Positions 43,701-55,700 of a stretch of 64,000 nucleotides of DNA are shown piece by piece. Each line of letters starts with the position of its first letter. Positions within the stretch are counted from its first letter, which is position 1. Made by a program: the position numbers and the translations under genes. A model generated the notes under the pieces. That model saw only the letters and a program-made list of their open reading frames with translations. It ran no database searches and was not told the origin of the DNA. Source of the DNA: Dysidea avara (Eukaryota > Porifera > Demospongiae > Dictyoceratida > Dysideidae); contig NC_089275.1 in assembly GCF_963678975.1 (NCBI RefSeq), positions 23,249,977 through 23,313,976 of the forward strand. Direction: 5' to 3'.

Positions 43701-46700
43701 AGGATGGTTTCTTTGTCACTGAATTCTCTACAAGGTGACTTGTTTCTAGCTGATCTCTCTACAGGCTGATTTGTTTGTAGATGAACTATCTACAGGGTGA
43801 TTTGTTTGCAGCTAAACTCTCTACAGGGTGGTTTGTTTGTAGCTGAACTCTCTACAGGGTGATTTGTTTCTAGCTGATCTCTCTACAAGGTGACTTCCTC
43901 TAGCTGATCTCTCTATAGGGTGACTTGTATCTAGCTGAACTATCTACAGGATAATCTGTTTGTTGCTGAAATCTCTACAGGGTGACTTGTTTCTAGCTGA
44001 TCTCTCTATAGGGTAGCTTGTTTCTAGCTTAACTCTCTACAGGGTGATCTGTTCATAGCTGAACTCTCTACAGGTTTATTTGTTTGTAGCTGAAATCTCT
44101 TGTTTCAAACTGATCTCACTGCAGGGTAACTTGTTTGTAGCTGAACTCTCTACAGCATGGTTTCTTTGTAGCTGATCTCTCTACAGGTTGACTTGTTTCT
44201 AGCTGATTCCTGGATGACTTGTTTCTAGCTGATTCCTGGATGACTTGTTTCTAGCTGATCTCTCTACACAGTGACTTGTTTCTAGTAACTCTCTATAGGG
44301 TTATCTGTTCGTAATTGAACCCTCTACAGGATGGTTTCTTTGTAGCTGATCTCTCTACAGGGTGACTTGTTTCTAGCTGATCTCTCTACACGGTGACTTG
44401 TTTCTAGCTGAACTCTCCATAGAGTTATCTGTTTGTAATTGAACTCTCTACAGGATGGTTTCTTTGTAGCTGATCTCTCTACAGGGTGACTTGTTTCTAG
44501 CTGATCTCTTTACAGGGTGAACTTGTTTCTGGCTGAACTCTCTACAGATGATTTGTTTGCAGCTGAACTCTCTACAGAGTGAGTTACTTGTAGCTGTACA
44601 TTGCTTAAAGTGACTTGTTTGTAGCTGATCTAGATGAACTCTCTACTGGGTAGCTTTTTTTGTAGCTGAATCCTTTACGCAGTGATTTGTTTGTAGCAGA
44701 ATTCTCTACAGAGTGACTTGTTGTAGCTGAACTCTCTACAAGGTGACTTGTTTATAGCTGAATTCTCTTCAGTGTGACTTATAATGTTCTGAATCTCTAC
44801 AGCAACATATTTGTAGCTGAATTCTCTACAGGGTGACTTGCTTGTAGCTGAATTGTCTATAAGATTAACTGTATGTAGCTGAACTCCCTACAGAATAACT
44901 TGCAATGTAATATAATTTTATAATGGAGTAAGTTATAAACATAGCTGAATGCTTTATTAGGGTGACTGTTCTATTAGAGTATCTCGATCTCGCATATGCT
45001 ACATGTAGTTGGCTTTGGAATCATAACTCAGTGGTTTGTAATCCGATTCTTCTGAACTACTGCATGGACTTTCTATGATAATTATTCCAGCCACACACCG
45101 ATTTTCAGCTCACTGCTCTAAGTGGTTTGCCTGGTAAGCGTGAAAACTATTAGTTTTTTATTCATAAAAATCGATCGCGTAGTTGTGACACAGGTTGGGT
45201 TTTGTGCTATATCTCGATGGCCTTTAACTGGATTCCTTTCAAACCACAAAAAGGCACTCCTACAATAGTTACTCCATCTACATAGCAATTTTCAGCTCAT
45301 TCCTTCAAGCGGTTTACCCTGTGGGCGTGACAGACCTTCGACCTTATTTTACACAAATAATCGGTCATAACTCCGTGAATGTTCATCGGTGTTAGATAAT
45401 TTTGTGAGTTATTTATTCGTAGGAACTTTTAATGTTGTTTTATGCTCACGTGAGATAATAAGTCAGTGATTGATCATACACGTGTAAGAAAGTTGTTAAA
45501 TTCTAGAAACGAAAACGAACATCTGGCGCCCAACGTGGGGCTCGAAGGCACGAATCGAAGACAACTACCTTGATATTAGTCCGGAGACGACGACATACCG
45601 AACTGGCACACCGTCCGACGAAGCAGAAGATTGAAACAACGAGGAGAAAAACTGAGAGAAAAACAACAAACCCACTTTCATTCACTGAACAGCCTTCACA
45701 GCCGATTCTGATCTCAATTCTAACCGCAAACGAAAACGTCTGGTACCGTGGCAACATTCTTAACGGTACCCGTGAAGGCAAGCGCACGATTCGATTGAAA
45801 GTATTGTTGTTGTTGTTTTTTGTAGAATTCGAAGAAGACTCGAGAATTGTGTGACATGTCAGAGGACGAAGCATCTGCACGTGCGCTCGAGAGAACACGT
45901 GCTATTAGAGGTGGTCATCGCGGCGTCGTAACGAAACTTATCCGTGAAGCAGAAGAGATAATAACAGCCGCAACAGGGCCTTTAGACGCTCCAGGAAGAA
46001 ACAGAGTTAATGCTATCAAGCAACAGTTGGAAGGAAAGCTCAAAACTTTAGAAGAATTGAACAAGGAAATTTTAGCTAGCTGTGATCCTACAGTCATTGT
46101 TACTGAGATTGAGGAATCAGATGCCATTGTAACCAAGGTGATTAGTTGTAAGCTTAAAATAGATGAACTCATAGCCGTAACTAGTAGTGCAAGTTTCACT
46201 TCATCTGATACAACTGTTGCTTCACCCGTTAACCCATTGACCCATTCAAAACCTCGATTGCCGAAGCTCACTTTGCCCAAGTTCAATGGAGATGTTACTA
46301 AATGGACTACCTTTTGGGACTCCTTTAAGTCAGCCATTGATGAAAACCCTCAACTTGCTCCTATTGACAAGTTTAATTATTTGAATAGTCTTTTAGAAGG
46401 TAACGCATTACGATGTGTAAAGGGCTTGCAATTGAGTGAAGATAATTATAACACGGCCTTAGACTTGCTTAAACAGAGATTTGGGAAGAAGCAACAAATC
46501 ATTTGTGCCCACATGGAGGAACTTGTCAAATTGTCTGACTGTAATAATGATCGACCACATAGCTTGCGTTCATTGTATGACCATATAACAGTACACATCA
46601 GAGGTCTTGAGGCACTTGAAGTCAATTCTGATCAATATGGCAGTTTGTTGATCCCAATCATTATGTCTAAGCTACCAAGTGAAGTTAGGCTTAAAGTAGC

Positions 46701-49700
46701 TCGGGAAAACCAAGAAGATGTATGGCAAATCAAGGACTTGATGAAGGTTTTACAAATGGAGGTAGATGCCAGAGAGGCTAGCGAGACCACTAAGCTCAAG
46801 TCAGCATCACAGACTGCTGCCAAAAATCATTCACAAAACAGACACAATCATACTGCAGGTGCCTTTGTGTCTCAAAATCGTCCAATCAAATGTGTGTACT
46901 GTAATGCACTACATTACTCAGCTTCCTGTGATAAAGTCCGTGATGTGAAGGAGCGTAAGGACCATCTTATCAAGACAGGACGTTGCTTTAACTGTCTCAA
47001 GGCAAATCACAAGACTAGGGAATGTTTGAGTACCAAGACATGTAGGCTGTGTCATCAAAAACACCATCAGTCGATTTGTAACTCTTTGTCACAACAAGTA
47101 GAGCCCTTTGTCCCTTCTTCCTTACCACCTGTCTCCCTACCAACCGATGGTAGTGTTGCAACCTCTAATAATACCAGTAGCAATAAGAACGCTAAAACTG
47201 TTTTGCTACAGACCGCCAGAGCTGTTGCTTACAATCATGACACTGGATCTTCTTCCAGAGTTCGAATTCTTTTTGATAGTGGGAGCCAGCGGTCTTATGT
47301 TACAGAACAACTCTGTTCCAGGCTGAAATTGAGGCCAGTTAGTACTGAAAGACTACAAGTTAATACATTCGGTGGTGAACACTTTAAGGCTAAAAGTTGC
47401 AAGCTGTACAGAATTGATTTGTCTAAACCTGGAGTTCATGAATGCCACTCGATAACTGCCATAGGCTATCCTACCATTTGTTCCACCTTGCCTTTAGTAA
47501 CAGCTGTGGGAGAGTATACACACTTATCAGATTTGGAGCTAGCAGATTTCTCTGGAGGACCAGATACCGCAGCAATAGATTTGTTGATTGGCTCCGATTT
47601 CTACTGGAAGTTTGTAACTGGAGAGGTACGTCGTGGAAGTGCTAGTCCCGTGGCCATACATAGCACACTTGGATGGCTTTTGTCTGGCTCGATCAACCCC
47701 ACTCAAGTATCCGGTGATACCTGTACACATTTGATCTTGGCTACATCCAACGTAACTAGTATTCCTGAAGTTCAGGATCCAGTCCAAGACATGCTACGAA
47801 AGTTTTGGGACACTGAGTCAATCGGAATAGTGGACACAGAGCAAGAAATGACAAATGAATTTTCGAATCACATACAGTTTCATGAGAATTACTATGAAGT
47901 TTCGCTACCGTGGAAGGAAGGACATTGTGACCTCCCTAATCATTTTTCCTTGAGCCTTAATCGATTAAGACACCTTCAACACAAGCTACTAAGAAATCCG
48001 GACCTTCTCACAGAGTATAATCGTATCATAGAAGAACAACTCCAGAAGGGCATAATTGAGCAAGTCAATGCACCAATTCCAGGTCAGTTTGAGAAGTACA
48101 CACTTAACAAGAGAGGTGAGTCGGTACATTACTTACCTCATCATGCTGTTATCCGCCGGGAGAGAGCCACTACTAAAATTCGAATTGTTTATGACGGTTC
48201 AGCCAAACTCAACGAGTCTGAGCCTTCTCTTAACGAGTGTCTTCAAACTGGTCCCAACTTAATTCCAAAATTATTTGATGTTCTTCTTCGATTTAGAGCC
48301 CATCCTATAGCCATTACTGCTGACATTGAGAAGGCCTTCCTTATGATAGGCGTAGCACCTAAGGATCGTGATGTACTTAGATTTCTGTGGTTTCAGGATC
48401 CCTATAAGCTGGATAGTCCCATACGTCAATTTCATTTCACTCGAGTAGTGTTTGGCTTAAGGCCATCCCCTGCATTGTTAGGTGCAGTTATTCTTCATCA
48501 CCTCGACAAGTACAGTAGCATAGAGCCTCAGTTAATTGAAGGGATAAAGAAAGGGCTATATGTGGATGATCTTATTACTGGTTCTGATAGTGTGGCTTCG
48601 GCCTTTCAGATCTATACCAGAGCTAAACAAATTATGAGTGAAGGTGGACTTAACTTACGAAAATGGACAACAAATTCACCAGACCTTCTAAAACGAATAA
48701 GACAAGCTGAAGAGGCCCATGCTGGTAACCATGGTAGTACCCTGACATCAGTATCTGAAGAAGAGCAAACTTATGCTCAGTCCCACACAGGGTTAATGAA
48801 CCCCACTGAATCTCAGTCACACAACAAGCTCTTGGGTGTCTTGCGGGATAGTAAATCAGATGAGCTTCTAGTCGACCTGTCAGAGTTGGTACGCTATGCC
48901 CATAGTCTTCCAATGACCAAACGATCAGTTCTTAGGGTGAGTGCCAAGATATTTGACCCTTTAGGGTTACTCAGTCCATTTGTTGTTAAGCTGAAACTGT
49001 TGTTTAGAAATTTGTGTTCTGAGAATGTCAATTGGGATGATCCAGTAGAAGGGGAGATTCTTAATAAGTGGAAGTCATTGATTCAGGAGTTCGAGTCTCT
49101 TGGTCAGATAAGAGTGCCAAGGTATTATTTTGACAGTTCCCGTGTACCAATCTTGTTTGAATTGCATGGTTTTAGTGACGCGTTGTCTCAAGCATATGGT
49201 GCTGTAGTTTATTTCAGAACAGTTTATGATGATGGGAGCGTATCATCAACTTTGGTCTCTTCTAAGACACGTGTTGCTCCAGTGAAGCACCAAACAATCC
49301 CCCGACTAGAATTGCTTGGAGCACTAATGCTTACTAAATTGGTCTTGACTGTGAAGAAGTCACTTGATTCCTTGCTTAGTTTAAACTGTTACTATTGGAC
49401 CGACTCCACAGTGGTGCTATTTTGGATCAGAAACCACAAACCTTGGAAGCAATATGTCAGTCACCGGGTGAATGAGATTAGACGTCATTCACTTTCAGAA
49501 GAATGGAATCATTGCCCTGGGTCTGTCAATCCGGCAGATATGCCATCACGAGGATTAAAAGGTTCTGAGCTTTGTGATAGCCAGCATTGGTGGATTGGGC
49601 CTGAATTTTTGTGTAAGCCACAGTCCAAGTGGCCAAATACCACAAGTCTTAGCAGTGTTGAAGAAGCTAACCTGGAATTAATCAAGAAGGTGACTGTCAT

Positions 49701-52700
49701 TTCACATTCCTTGGTCGTTTTGAGTACACAGTTTAGGCTACATGATGTGATTGACTGTGAAAGATTTAGTAGTCTGCTTAAGTTGCTAAACACTACTGCT
49801 TATGTATTTCGGTTTACAAGACTGTTACGTAATCAAATCCGCAGCAATGCTTCTTCAAGAGTTAGTGGTTGTTTGAGTCCTACTGCTGAGGAGATAACAG
49901 AGTCAGAATCTTATTGGATAAAATCTATACAAGGAGACTCTTTTTCAGCAGAAATCAAGCATCTTGCTACTGACCGCCCAAGTGAATGTGTTCCTCTTGT
50001 TAAACAATTTGCACTCTTTCTCGATGGTGGAATATTGAAGTGTAGAGGAAGATTGAATAATTCAACATTGCCTTTAAATGCCAAGAATCCAATTCTACTG
50101 CCCCACAATCATCCGTTTGTTACCTTGTTGATTCAGCAATACCATGAGAGGTCAAGGCACAGTGGGGTGAATGATACCTTGACACTGCTGAGGGAGAACT
50201 ATTGGATTCTGAAGGGTGAGCGAATTGTGAAACAAGTTATTAGCAGATGTGTAACATGCTTAAAATGCGAAGGACTACCTTATCGTGTCACTACAACTCC
50301 TGACTTACAAGCAGAGAGGGTGTCTGACGACCCTCCTTTTACCCACATTGGTATTGACTTTGCGGGTCCGCTCTACATCAAAGATAAGTCCTCCAATCAA
50401 ACCAAGGTGTATGTATGTTTATTCACTTGTTGCTCAACGAGAGCGGTCCACCTTGAACTTACAGAGCTACTTTCGGCTGAATCGTTTTTATTAGCTTTCA
50501 GACGCTTCGTTGGAAGAAGGGGATTACCATCAACCATATGGTCTGATAATGCAGAAACTTTCAAGACTGCTGCTAAGGAGATTCAGAAGTTGATTCGCTC
50601 CCCTGAAGTGATAAAGCACCTTGCATCCAGCCGTATAACCTGGAAATTTATAGTTGAAAGAGCACCGTGGTGGGGAGGTTTTTGGGAACGGATGGTCCGT
50701 TCAGTCAAACGTAGTTTGAAGAAGTGTATTGGTCGAGCCTCCCTCACCCATGACGAACTAAGTACTCTCTTGGTTGAAGTTGAATCAGTTGTCAACTCAA
50801 GACCCCTCACATATGTCTTTGATGATTCAGAGGGCATCAACTACTCACTGTCACCATCTCATTTGATATATGGGAGGAAGGTTGCCAACATTCTAAATAT
50901 TGGTCACTTTGAGATTGTCAGTACTTCGGAAAGCTTGTCAAGACGTGCTAAACGCCATCAAACACTTCTTAGACACTTCACCAATCAATGGAGACGCCAA
51001 TACTTGTTAAGTTTGCGAGAAGCTCATTCAACTGCTTCAAGATCATCAGCAGTGAAGTCAGTGGAAGTTGGTGATGTAGTCATACTACGTGATGAATTAA
51101 CTAAGCGGGCGTTTTGGAGATTAGGCATTGTGACTGAACTTTTAACAGGAGTAGATGACACAACCAGGGCAGCAATTGTCAAGACAGTTAATTCTGACAG
51201 GACTCAATTTCTTCGTCGCAGTATCAAACATCTCATTCCAGTTGAGCTGAATACTAATCTTGATGCAGTCAATGATAGTTCGGTATCAACTACTGATGAG
51301 GAGCAACACGGTTCTACATCCAGTTCTACACAATCTCGAAGACGAGCAGCTGCTATCAGGGGAGAGAAACAAAGAAGACTTAACACTAGCAATTAGTTAC
51401 CTTGTACACCTGTTATCATGTAGAGTTTTTTTATTGTAATTTTGAGTTGGCTCACTTCCGTGCACCAACCGCCGGGAGTGTTAGATAATTTTGTGAGTTA
51501 TTTATTCGTAGGAACTTTTAATGTTGTTTTATGCTCACGTGAGATAATAAGTCAGTGATTGATCATACACGTGTAAGAAAGTTGTTAAATTCTAGAAACG
51601 AAAACGAACAATCGGATTCCTACCAAACTTGGTACTGAGATTCGCCTTAATGAGCCCTTTAAGTGTGCAAAATTTCAGCCCGATTGGAGCACGCATTCGT
51701 GTTTTATTGCGCGGATTTTGCAAAGTGTGCGAAAAGAAAAAAAAATGAAGAAAAAAACCCAAACTTCGGCCGCTCGTATCTCGGAAATGGCTGGAGCGAT
51801 TTTCTTCAAATTTGGAATGTGGACTCCCCTACCTAGCCAGCACTTCTGTAGCAACTTTGGTTTCAATCGGATAAGGAATCACAGAGCTACAAAGGTGTGA
51901 AAATTGCGTTTACTTTCTTCCTGTAAATATACTCACGGTGTGGCGCGCCGGCTTCTTGGGCCGCACGATATATACTAGTATTTTAATTTAAAAATGAAGT
52001 AGGGATCTATGCAATAAAAAGTAGTGAAACAAGAGAGGAATGATAGTATTACAGCATAACTGGGTGGGAAAATCCCTACTTTGGCATTGTTAATGAGCAA
52101 AATTATAGCTAATGGCCAAAGTAGGAACTTCCATCGAGCTATGTTGTAAACCATCATTCATCTCTTGTTTCACTACTTTTTATTGCATAGATCCCTACTT
52201 CATTTTTAAATTAACAATTTTTAAAAAATACTAGTTTGTTTAGTTTTTTGTTGTAGCACAGCTAGTTACAGTGTAACTTGTGAGCTAGCTATTAAGTTAT
52301 TGTACAGCTTATTAAAGTACATACTGTGCCAAAATTGGAAGCACATAGGCCCATAGTAGGGCGCATAGCTTACCTTTGATTGTAGTAGCAGTGGCACTCA
52401 GATCTATGACCTGCTTCAGTACGATGGTCCGCATTCTATTCACCCGGGCTGGAGGTTGTTTGAACGAACAGGCTCTTTCAGTTGTCTGGAGCTTAGTCTC
52501 GACTAACAGGATGAAGTAATACAATTTCCACTCGAATACTCAGTATCCAATCACTCGCTGATCTTGCTGTCCGGCTGTGTCAGTGTGCTCAGAGGAACAA
52601 ACCGTCGAGCATCAGTCCGTCTATTAAGTAACAATCTCTTCGTCGATTGCAGTCCAGGCGATGGCAAAAGTCGAAGTGACAACTCAGCAGCCTTAATGTT

Positions 52701-55700
52701 TCACCATAGATTTCACGTGCAACACTTGAAATTATAAGCGCCCTGCTCTTTCAACAGCATAAGCACTTTCTGAAATAATTTTGTGGTGTCTACAGAAAAG
52801 TGTTGATACGGAAAATTAACGCCTTGGTATGGTTTCGATGCTTGAAGACAACCAACCTGATTGAAGATGAAAGGAAAGAGAAGGCACACAGGGCGTACTC
52901 GTCAGAACCCCAAAAGCCACATCTCACCGGTGAGTTTGTTGTTGTGGCGTAAAATGGTGACCATGCGTTCTTCGTTTGGGCTCTAGGCTTGCGACTGTGG
53001 TCAGTGAGTGAGTGAGACGAAATTTCAAGTTTTGGAGGTTTATTAAAAATTCTATATCTGGTCACCGGTAAGTGTTTTCTTGTTTTTCATGCTGTATTTC
53101 ATGTTAGATGGACTAATATTTAGAGGTGTACCGATAAAAGAAAACTAAACTGATCTGATATGGATTAATCATTTTGAAACCGATACGATACTGATCCGAT
53201 ACACCGATATAACTAAGTGTAGCTATTTATATTTGAGGAACCACATATGCCATGTTCAACGGGTAGGTACTACGTACCTTTGCAAGTAGTCTTGCATGGC
53301 CAATCCACTTTTTCTCCCCTTGCAGCGTCTCGCACGATGTTTACACCAATTAGAAATTATAAGCGCCTCTAAAAAGTGTCTGAAGCTGACTGCATTTATA
53401 GGCCACTGCTGGCTGCACTGCCACAGTAAGCATACTAGTCTATTATGCCGCCTAGCCACTAGAGTAGTTTAGGAACATTGTGTAAATGCATCATGACATA
53501 TGAAGAGCTGCTGGAACTTGCTTAGCTTGGCTTAGCTGGTAATTGTTCGCCTGCTGCACAATGAGCATGCTAGTCAATTAATTCACCTAGCTACTAAAGT
53601 TAGAAACATTGTGCAAACAAATACTCTGGGAAAATAGCAACTGACCTTTCAGACACTTTTTCAGAGGCGCTTATAATTTCTAATTGGTGCAAACATCGTG
53701 CGAGATGCCACGAGGGGGGAAAAGTGGATTGGCCATGCAAGACTGCTTGCAAAGGTACCTAGTACAAGTATAGAATACTGTGAAGTGTAAAAAGTTTCAA
53801 GAAGAGTTGAATTTCCATGGGTCCCCAGGTCCACTGTTATTACCTGCCCATGTTGGGTAGAGTTGAATTTCCGTGGGTCCCCGGGTCCACTGTTTTTACC
53901 TACCTATGTTAAACTTTATTTCAACTACTGAAGAAACTACTTAAGATTATTAGCTATGCTTGGTTACACATGATGGTGTGGCCTATATTCACAGCTCAGA
54001 CTATAAGGTACCCACAAATATTTTAATACATGCCCCTGCCAAGATTACTCCGCATTTTAATGGCTTGTAGAGATGGCTGGTTGTTTTATGCTGTGCTCTT
54101 GGTTCATCTTTTTGCTGTTTCCCCAGGCCCACCACTATGAGTGTTTGTTGTATCTTTGTGACAGCAAACCAGTAATTAACTACGCACTTAGATGGCTTCG
54201 CATAGCTTACTGCTTTTACACCAGGAAGATAACTACTGTTTCCCACCCTTGTTAGCTAAATAATAGGGTTTATAATGTGGCTTGATCATTGGACAGTGTC
54301 CTCAAGATAGTTTAGTTGTATATCGGTGTATCGTATCAGTTTTTAGCAGCAATATCAGCTCCCACCGATATAGTAGAAATGTCTATATCAGCCACCGATA
54401 CGATACGTATCGGTATATTGGTACACCTCTACTAAAATTATTCGTAAAGGTGACTTTCGTGGTGTAAGATGTCTCTAGGATGATTTTTAAAGGCGGCATA
54501 CGTCATTTTCGGGGGAATCCCTACTTAAACAGTACTACCGTACTGTTTGATATTATTTATAGCTCACTACATTCATTAGTACTGTTCAAGAGTATTAATG
54601 GATTTGGTACACTCATCACAAACAACACATAAATGACTTACATCACTCCAAACTTTATATCTGCCACTCTCAATATCCTCAGGAAATATTGCAACAGGGT
54701 CGTCACACCCATTCACTGTAGCACAACAAGACACTGGTATCACTGGCTCGTCTACATCACTGGCATTGTTAGTGCTATTAATCCACTCAACTTGCAACCA
54801 ATCTGTGTAGTTAGTGACCCCACAGCAATGGATCTACCAACAAACAGTGAGAGAGGATACAGACAGTAGGTTTAATCCTTACGTCTTTTTGAGCATCATT
54901 CCAATCAATAAGATAATCTTTTCGGGTTGGAGTCAAGTGTAAAGTCCTGTTGGCATTCTCACGGAACGTGTCCTCAATCTAACCCACAACAATCATTAGA
55001 TGACTAGATGTCATTACACATACTAAGTTGACCAACCATCATACAGCACGATAGTACTGTACAGTAGGGACCACAAAGGAGTAGGCATGGCCCACAAAAT
55101 AATATCACCCAAAAAAACAGCCTCAATTTCTCCTGATGACGATGAGGCAGTATTGGTTAGGTAAAACTCAGCCCAAACAAGCTTTCAAATCAACCCAAAA
55201 CGCTTTCAACAAGTTGCTATGGAACTTTAAAAAAAAATTATTTAGCGGAATTTTCTACTGACTGACTGAGTAACTGATGCCTTCAGACAAGTGTAACTCG
55301 ATAACGGCTAAGGCTACCGGCTTGATTTTTCACTGTTCGACATCGCTTCAGCCCGAGAGATGCCTTTTGGCATACCGCAGTACACACAATGCATTCTTCA
55401 TGGACTTACCAGTGTCCTCCTTTGTGTCCCATTCATCTTTGCTGACAGTGAAGTGTCGATTTGGTGGTAGCATGTGATGGCTTCCCTTTGTAATGGAAAT
55501 CATCCGTATTTTTCATAGTGGCTATTAGCAGAGGTGCTTTTCAAACAGTTCTTGATTTGTACTGCTGTGTAACAGGTTGAACATAGCCAACAACGAAGCA
55601 CAATGGATACTTCACTTTTCAGCTGGACGATAATCGATATAACCGGGACGCGCAGCACCATTTCTTTCGGTATGCGGGGATTGCAGAGGTGCTTTTCAAA

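Larger units (their letters stand above)
45390..51610 (+). mobile_element. BEL/Pao LTR retrotransposon, looks whole
   Basis: Two 132 bp LTRs (45390-45521 and 51479-51610), both TG...CA, are identical by eye. They are flanked by the 5 bp duplication ATCGG (45385-45389 and 51611-51615). Between them: a primer binding site, a leader, one gag-pol frame without a visible break, and a short purine-rich tract (CCGGGAG) before the 3' LTR. Identical LTRs mean a very recent insertion. It lies in antisense orientation within intron 6 of the tetraspanin gene. Confidence 0.95.
40795..54641 (-). other. 13.8 kb intron 6 of the tetraspanin gene
   Basis: From left to right: unique sequence (40795-41731, no gene seen), a foldback (41732-41984), the minisatellite (42196-44905), ~200 bp tandem units split by the BEL/Pao element (45390-51610), foldback F2 (51984-52213), a possible small exon (52374-52434), and repeat A with a nested hAT element (52859-54552). 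The flanking exons join in phase 0. Confidence 0.8.

Noticed and set aside
42196-44905. CRISPR-like array
   Set aside because: The units abut without unique spacers; a eukaryotic minisatellite explains it.
45503-45898. Opposite-strand and leader frames in the BEL/Pao 5' region
   Set aside because: They lie in the LTR/leader and overlap gag; no domain on either strand.
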